Source of the DNA: Bryobacterales bacterium
GTDB lineage: Bacteria; Acidobacteriota; Terriglobia; Bryobacterales; Bryobacteraceae
Length of the DNA stretch: 18,374 bases
Direction: 5' to 3'
NCBI GenBank assembly: GCA_025456495.1
Contig: JALOKO010000016.1
Coordinates: 1 to 18,374 of the forward strand
Under the pieces are notes generated by a model. The model ran no database searches, was not told the DNA's origin, and was given only the letters and a program-made list of their open reading frames with translations. Below, piece by piece: positions 14,875 to 18,374 of this stretch (the stretch's first letter is position 1; every line of letters begins with the position of its first letter). The translations under genes and the position numbers were made by a program.

Positions 14875-15642
14875 TTACACCAGATTCAGCCCGCCATCCA
14901 GCGCGATGGTTTGTCCGGTGACAAAGCCGCGGTTGGTGAACAACCACTCCGCCGCCTCCGCAATATCCTGCCCGCTGCCTGCTCGACCAGCCGGGGTCAT
15001 TTGAATGCCCGCAAGAATGCGCGGCTCTTCCCGCTCCTCAAAGGGAATCACGCCGGGGGCGATGCTATTCACCGTGATGTTTGGCGCGAAGGCCTTGGCC
15101 AGAGCCCGAGTCATGTGGATCACGCCGGCTTTGGAGGCGCAATAGTGCGCGTGCTCAGCCCAGGGTCTCAACCCTCCCAGCGAACTGATGTTGACAATCC
15201 GCCCCCCAGTGGCTTGGTCGCGCATAATCAATGCCGCTTGCTGACAGCAGAAGAACACGGCCTTCAGGTTGACGCTATGGATGTGGTCCCAATCTGCTTC
15301 GGTGACCTCCCAGGCGGGGATGCGGGTGAACCGGGCGGCGTTATTCACCAGGCAATCCAGCGGTTCGCCCAGCGCCCTGACGGCGGCGAACAGGCGCATC
15401 ACCTCACTCACCTGCGACAGATCGGCCTGCAGCAGTGGGGCGGGTTGACCCTCCCATGCGCAGGCCGCGGCTACCTGTTCGGCCTCCTGCCGGGATCCCC
15501 CGTAGTGCAGCAACACCCGCGCCCCGCGGGCCGCGAAATAGGTGGCCATCGCCTTGCCGATGCGCTTGGCAGCGCCTGTAATCAGGATGCGCTTCCCGGT
15601 CAGGCTTTGCGGAACCGTGTTGTCGGTGCTGGAGGTTGTCAT
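14875..15642 (-). CDS. short-chain dehydrogenase/reductase, pteridine-reductase-like
   Basis: Cytosolic NAD(P)H-dependent oxidoreductase of the classical SDR family, 255 aa. The cofactor motif is TGAAKRIGKA (22-31), where Arg in place of the more usual Gly before Ile-Gly is typical of the pteridine reductase (PTR1/FolM) branch. Further landmarks are D74 (LLQADLS), NNAARF (100-105), N125 in SVNLKA, NISS (151-154) and the catalytic pair Y167-x3-K171 in HYCASKAG. The C-terminal TGQTIALDGG fits classical SDRs. Weak AGGA 9 nt before the ATG at 15642. It could be a dihydrobiopterin/dihydrofolate-type reductase or a FabG-like enzyme; the substrate is not decidable here. It converges with the STAS gene and diverges from the DUF547 gene with an 86-bp gap. 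Confidence 0.9.
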   Translation of the reverse strand: MTTSSTDNTVPQSLTGKRILITGAAKRIGKAMATYFAARGARVLLHYGGSRQEAEQVAAACAWEGQPAPLLQADLSQVSEVMRLFAAVRALGEPLDCLVNNAARFTRIPAWEVTEADWDHIHSVNLKAVFFCCQQAALIMRDQATGGRIVNISSLGGLRPWAEHAHYCASKAGVIHMTRALAKAFAPNITVNSIAPGVIPFEEREEPRILAGIQMTPAGRAGSGQDIAEAAEWLFTNRGFVTGQTIALDGGLNLV

Positions 15643-15728
15643 CGCCTCTCATCCTACCGCGGGCCGGAAACGAAGCGGATTTCGGCGCCATCGGGAATAG
15701 TTCCGCCATCTGGGCGCATCACAACCAT

Positions 15729-16535
15729 GTGAGGATCCTGCACACGTTCATCGCGCTCAGCGCCCTGGCGGTCCTAACGCCGCTCTACGCGCACGCCGCC
15801 CCCCACCCGTCGTCCATCAGCCATGCTGCGTGGGATGACCTGCTGAAGCGCTACGTCCGCGCGGACCATCGGGTGGACTACGCCCGCTGGAAACGCGATG
15901 GCGTGGCGACACTCGATGCCTACCTTGCCACGCTGGCCCACCCGTTTCCCGCGAAAATCAGCGCCGAGGCCCGGCAAGCTGCCCTCATCAACGCCTACAA
16001 CGCGTTGACGGTTCGCTGGGTGCTGGGCCATTTTCCGGTAAAGAGCATCTGGAAAACGAAAAAGCCGTTTACCGCCAAACGGCACCAGGTGGACGGAAAG
16101 CAGCTTTCCCTGGACGACCTGGAAACAGACCTACGGAACACCTTGGGAGCCCGGACCCACTCCGTTCTGGTGTGCGCCGCCCGCAGTTGCCCGCCGCTAC
16201 GCCTGGAGGCTTACACCGAAGCCGCGCTCCAGCAGCAGCTTGACAGCAATACCCGCCAATGGCTTGCCAATCCCAGCCTGAATCGATTCGATGCCGCCGC
16301 CAAGACCGCGTCGGTGAGCAGCATCTTCAAGTGGTACCGGCAGGATTTCGACACGGCCAACAGCCGCCTTGCCGACTTCCTGGCGCGATTCGGACCATCG
16401 GACCAATCCGCCTTCCTGCTGGGCGGCCCGGATCCTAAGATTCGCTTTCTGGACTACGACTGGGGCCTGAACGACACCGGAGACGCCGGCGAAGGCTATC
16501 GCGGCTTCTACTTCGATTACCTGCGCAACAAATAG
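15729..16535 (+). CDS. exported DUF547-domain protein
   Basis: Protein of unknown function, 268 aa. The GTG at 15729 is chosen because it opens directly on a signal peptide (1-23, cleavage after AHA). An in-frame ATG at 15636 would overlap the divergent SDR start and place 31 non-signal residues ahead of it; no clear SD is seen for either. The DUF547 hallmarks are present: ALINAYNALTVRWVL (85-99), GKQLSLDDLE (123-132), VLVCAARSCPPLR (146-158), SSIFKWYRQDF (197-207) and LDYDWGLND (241-249). The conserved Cys of CAARSC and the Asn/Tyr-rich motif resemble an active or binding site, but no activity is known to me for the family. Stands alone on the plus strand between two minus-strand genes. Confidence 0.88.
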   Translation: MRILHTFIALSALAVLTPLYAHAAPHPSSISHAAWDDLLKRYVRADHRVDYARWKRDGVATLDAYLATLAHPFPAKISAEARQAALINAYNALTVRWVLGHFPVKSIWKTKKPFTAKRHQVDGKQLSLDDLETDLRNTLGARTHSVLVCAARSCPPLRLEAYTEAALQQQLDSNTRQWLANPSLNRFDAAAKTASVSSIFKWYRQDFDTANSRLADFLARFGPSDQSAFLLGGPDPKIRFLDYDWGLNDTGDAGEGYRGFYFDYLRNK

Positions 16536-16566
16536 CTCTGCCATCCAGCAGATGCCGTATTGCCCG

Positions 16567-16611
16567 AAAAAAAGGGCGCGGCGCCCACCCCGGAGGAGGG
16601 ACCCCGCGCCC
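16567..16611 (-). terminator. intrinsic terminator of the choice-of-anchor I gene
   Basis: On the minus strand GGGCGCGG (16611-16604) pairs perfectly with CCGCGCCC (16581-16574), enclosing a G/C-rich loop of 22 nt, and is followed by TTTTTTT (16573-16567). It begins 32 nt past the stop codon of the gene ending at 16644 and may also slow plus-strand transcription from the DUF547 gene. Confidence 0.88.
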
Positions 16612-16643
16612 ATTCACTTCGCATGGTCTGCTAGAACCCGGGC

Positions 16644-18374
16644 CTACTGGATGTCGCCCGCGTAGACGCGCACGTCATAGCTGAACACGGTGCCGCGCGG
16701 AATGAGGAAGCGCGGTGTGGGCGCTACGATGGTGGCGTTCCCGGCTAACCGGCCTGACGGCGCCGGAACCGTGAATCCGACGCCTTCTCCATTCGTGAAG
16801 CTGGGGTTCAACAGCTCCACTCCCTCCGGCAGATTGCGGAACACGACGTGGAGCGGCCCGTCAATCGCCTGAGCGCCGCGGTTGGTGAGGGAAAGATAAA
16901 CCCTGGTGTCCTCATCGCGACGCGTGACGGGAAGCCGACGCGTGCTGACGATTACCTGGTCAGTGACTTCCATGGCCGGGGCCAGTTGGAAGATCCCAGT
17001 GGTGCCACTCACCTCATTGGTGACCACCAGCAGCGGCTTTCCGTTGGGCGAGTCTTCCGCGGAGATCACCAGCGCAGCCTCCGGCCCAAGATCGCGCGCC
17101 TGCGGGGTTTCCGGGTCCTGCGAGAGGTCGCGATCATTCACATAGGTGACGAAGAACGGCGCCATGGGATTCGTGATGTCGTAGGCCATCACGCCACCAA
17201 TCCGTTCCAGAGTGACGAAGGCGTAGTTTCGTCCGGCAAGCGTGGCCACCGTGATGCCTTCCGGCTCCGGGCCTTTGTTGTCGCTTCGATTGTCAAAGTC
17301 GTTGTTGTCGTTGCTGGCGTTGAAGGATTCCGGATAGCGCTGCGCGGTGATTCGCTCGAATTCGTCCCCGCTATCCCACACCAGCGTGCCATCCGCCTTG
17401 TAAATGCTGATGGAGCGGCCGCCGAAAGCCCAGATTTCATCAAAGTCCCCATCCCCATCGGTATCTCCGTTTGCGGTGGTGACGGTGAGACGACCCAAGT
17501 TGGCGTTATCGCGCAGTAGGTTTCGATCAGGGAAGGCCTCCGGGTCCAGGGTGAGTGAGCGCAGGCGGGATTCTTCAGCGAACCCGTCATAGTCCCTGGC
17601 ATCGCCCTCGTTCGCGGTGATGTAGTAGGTTTCCCCTTCGTACTCGAACGCGGCCATGGCGTCCGGCTGCCGCATGCCGAAAATGGGCCAATTGCGGATG
17701 TTGATGGCGTTGTCGCGGTCACTGGCGTCCAAGCCGTTGCCGGGAAGACTGTGATCCTTCAACTGCGCGGGCACAACTGCGGTAATGGTGGCCGATTCAA
17801 TGTCCAGCACCGCGAACGCATTGGCTTCCTGCAGGCTCACCCATGCTGTTTTCGAGTCTGAAGCGACGGCAATATACTCCGGTTCCAGGTCTTGCGCGAC
17901 GCGGGCATTCGGCCCGAATATGCGCACCGTGGGGTCAAGGTCCTCTTTCCGAAAACCATCAAAGCGCGCGGTCCGCACAACGCCAGTTGCCACTTCAATC
18001 ACACTCACGCTGCCTTCCGGGTCCACCGTGTACGTGGTGTCTGGTTCGCCCTCATTGGCCACCAGCAGGTATTTGCCGTTGGGCGTGAAGGTTAACATAT
18101 CCGGAAGGGCGCCCACATCATACTGTGCTGTCTCCTTGCCGTCCGCATCGAACACCAGCACCTTGCCGCCGTTCTGCTTTACCGCCGCTTCCACGGCCAC
18201 CGCCACCATCCCGTTGGATACTGCAACGCTGTTCGGGTTTCGTCCGCCCAGGTCAATGGGCGTGCGCTGAATCGGATTTTCGGGGTCGCTGATGTCGGTA
18301 ACATCCACCCGCATGGCGAATGAGTTGGTGACAAAGATTCGTTTGGTGGTGGGGTCGTAGGCGGGAATCTCGGC
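16644..18374 (-). CDS. choice-of-anchor I family secreted protein, C-terminal part (cut by right edge)
   Basis: The frame is open from the right edge to the TAG at 16644: 576 residues of a longer protein, so its true start is outside the window. The visible part starts within the choice-of-anchor I repeat region (EIPAYDPTTKRIFVTNSFA, then VDVTDISDPENP). It contains repeated propeller-like strands such as PDMLTFTPNGKYLLVANEGE (about 91-110), AVLDIESATI, and YITANEGDARDY (about 251-262). A calcium-binding type DTDGDGDFDE loop lies at about 304-313. The last 100 or so residues (from about 470) form a separate Ig-like sandwich of the kind found in conserved-repeat (DUF11/CARDB-like) tails: VYLSLTNRGAQAIDGPLHVVF. 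Family members are secreted and often carry anchors, but none is visible at this C-terminus, which ends SYDVRVYAGDIQ. Enzymatic activity (phytase- or phosphatase-like has been suggested for relatives) is unproven. Confidence 0.85.
   Translation of the reverse strand, partial: AEIPAYDPTTKRIFVTNSFAMRVDVTDISDPENPIQRTPIDLGGRNPNSVAVSNGMVAVAVEAAVKQNGGKVLVFDADGKETAQYDVGALPDMLTFTPNGKYLLVANEGEPDTTYTVDPEGSVSVIEVATGVVRTARFDGFRKEDLDPTVRIFGPNARVAQDLEPEYIAVASDSKTAWVSLQEANAFAVLDIESATITAVVPAQLKDHSLPGNGLDASDRDNAINIRNWPIFGMRQPDAMAAFEYEGETYYITANEGDARDYDGFAEESRLRSLTLDPEAFPDRNLLRDNANLGRLTVTTANGDTDGDGDFDEIWAFGGRSISIYKADGTLVWDSGDEFERITAQRYPESFNASNDNNDFDNRSDNKGPEPEGITVATLAGRNYAFVTLERIGGVMAYDITNPMAPFFVTYVNDRDLSQDPETPQARDLGPEAALVISAEDSPNGKPLLVVTNEVSGTTGIFQLAPAMEVTDQVIVSTRRLPVTRRDEDTRVYLSLTNRGAQAIDGPLHVVFRNLPEGVELLNPSFTNGEGVGFTVPAPSGRLAGNATIVAPTPRFLIPRGTVFSYDVRVYAGDIQ

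Overview
The window reads as a high-GC, Gram-negative chromosome segment, most likely Acidobacteriota of the Bryobacterales/Solibacter type. Four things point there: an Oar-like outer-membrane barrel of the kind expanded in Acidobacteria, a vWA-related secreted protein of acidobacterial type, a large secreted protein ending in the Solibacter-type C-terminal domain (TIGR03437-like), and a lipid A gene (lpxD) showing an LPS-bearing outer membrane. Genus cannot be fixed from sequence alone.

Layout. (1) 1-776, minus: the N-terminal part of ribosomal protein S1, cut by the left edge, followed by a 426-bp gap with a candidate rpsA promoter. (2) 1203-7992, minus: a tightly packed five-gene run. In transcription order it is a plug-less Oar-like outer-membrane barrel, a secreted vWA-like protein, a single-pass coiled-coil membrane protein, a histidine kinase with almost no periplasmic loop, and an OmpR-type response regulator. 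Junctions overlap (TGATG, GTGA) or are 20-43 nt, so these look like one transcript. (3) 8024-9855, plus: lpxD and a LOG-family nucleotide hydrolase, diverging from the barrel gene across only about 30 bp. (4) 9977-13057, minus: a 1026-aa secreted protein with an HEAGH zinc-protease motif, a beta-sandwich region and the TIGR03437-like C-terminus. (5) 13277-14230, plus: a class A beta-lactamase-fold serine hydrolase, preceded by three tandem 16-bp repeats and a TATACT box so close to the ATG that the mRNA may be leaderless. (6) 14404-14745, plus: an anti-sigma-factor-antagonist-like STAS protein with a strong intrinsic terminator. (7) 14875-15642, minus: an SDR oxidoreductase with a pteridine-reductase-like signature. 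(8) 15729-16535, plus: an exported DUF547 protein. (9) 16644-18374, minus: the C-terminal part of a choice-of-anchor I secreted beta-propeller-like protein, cut by the right edge.

The most system-like region is 1203-7992. I infer an envelope-sensing pathway running from an outer-membrane barrel through a periplasmic vWA-like protein and a coiled-coil inner-membrane protein to an intramembrane-sensing kinase and its regulator. Gene identities rest on motifs; the pathway is inferred from gene order only. No tRNA, rRNA, CRISPR array, insertion sequence or prophage gene was seen.
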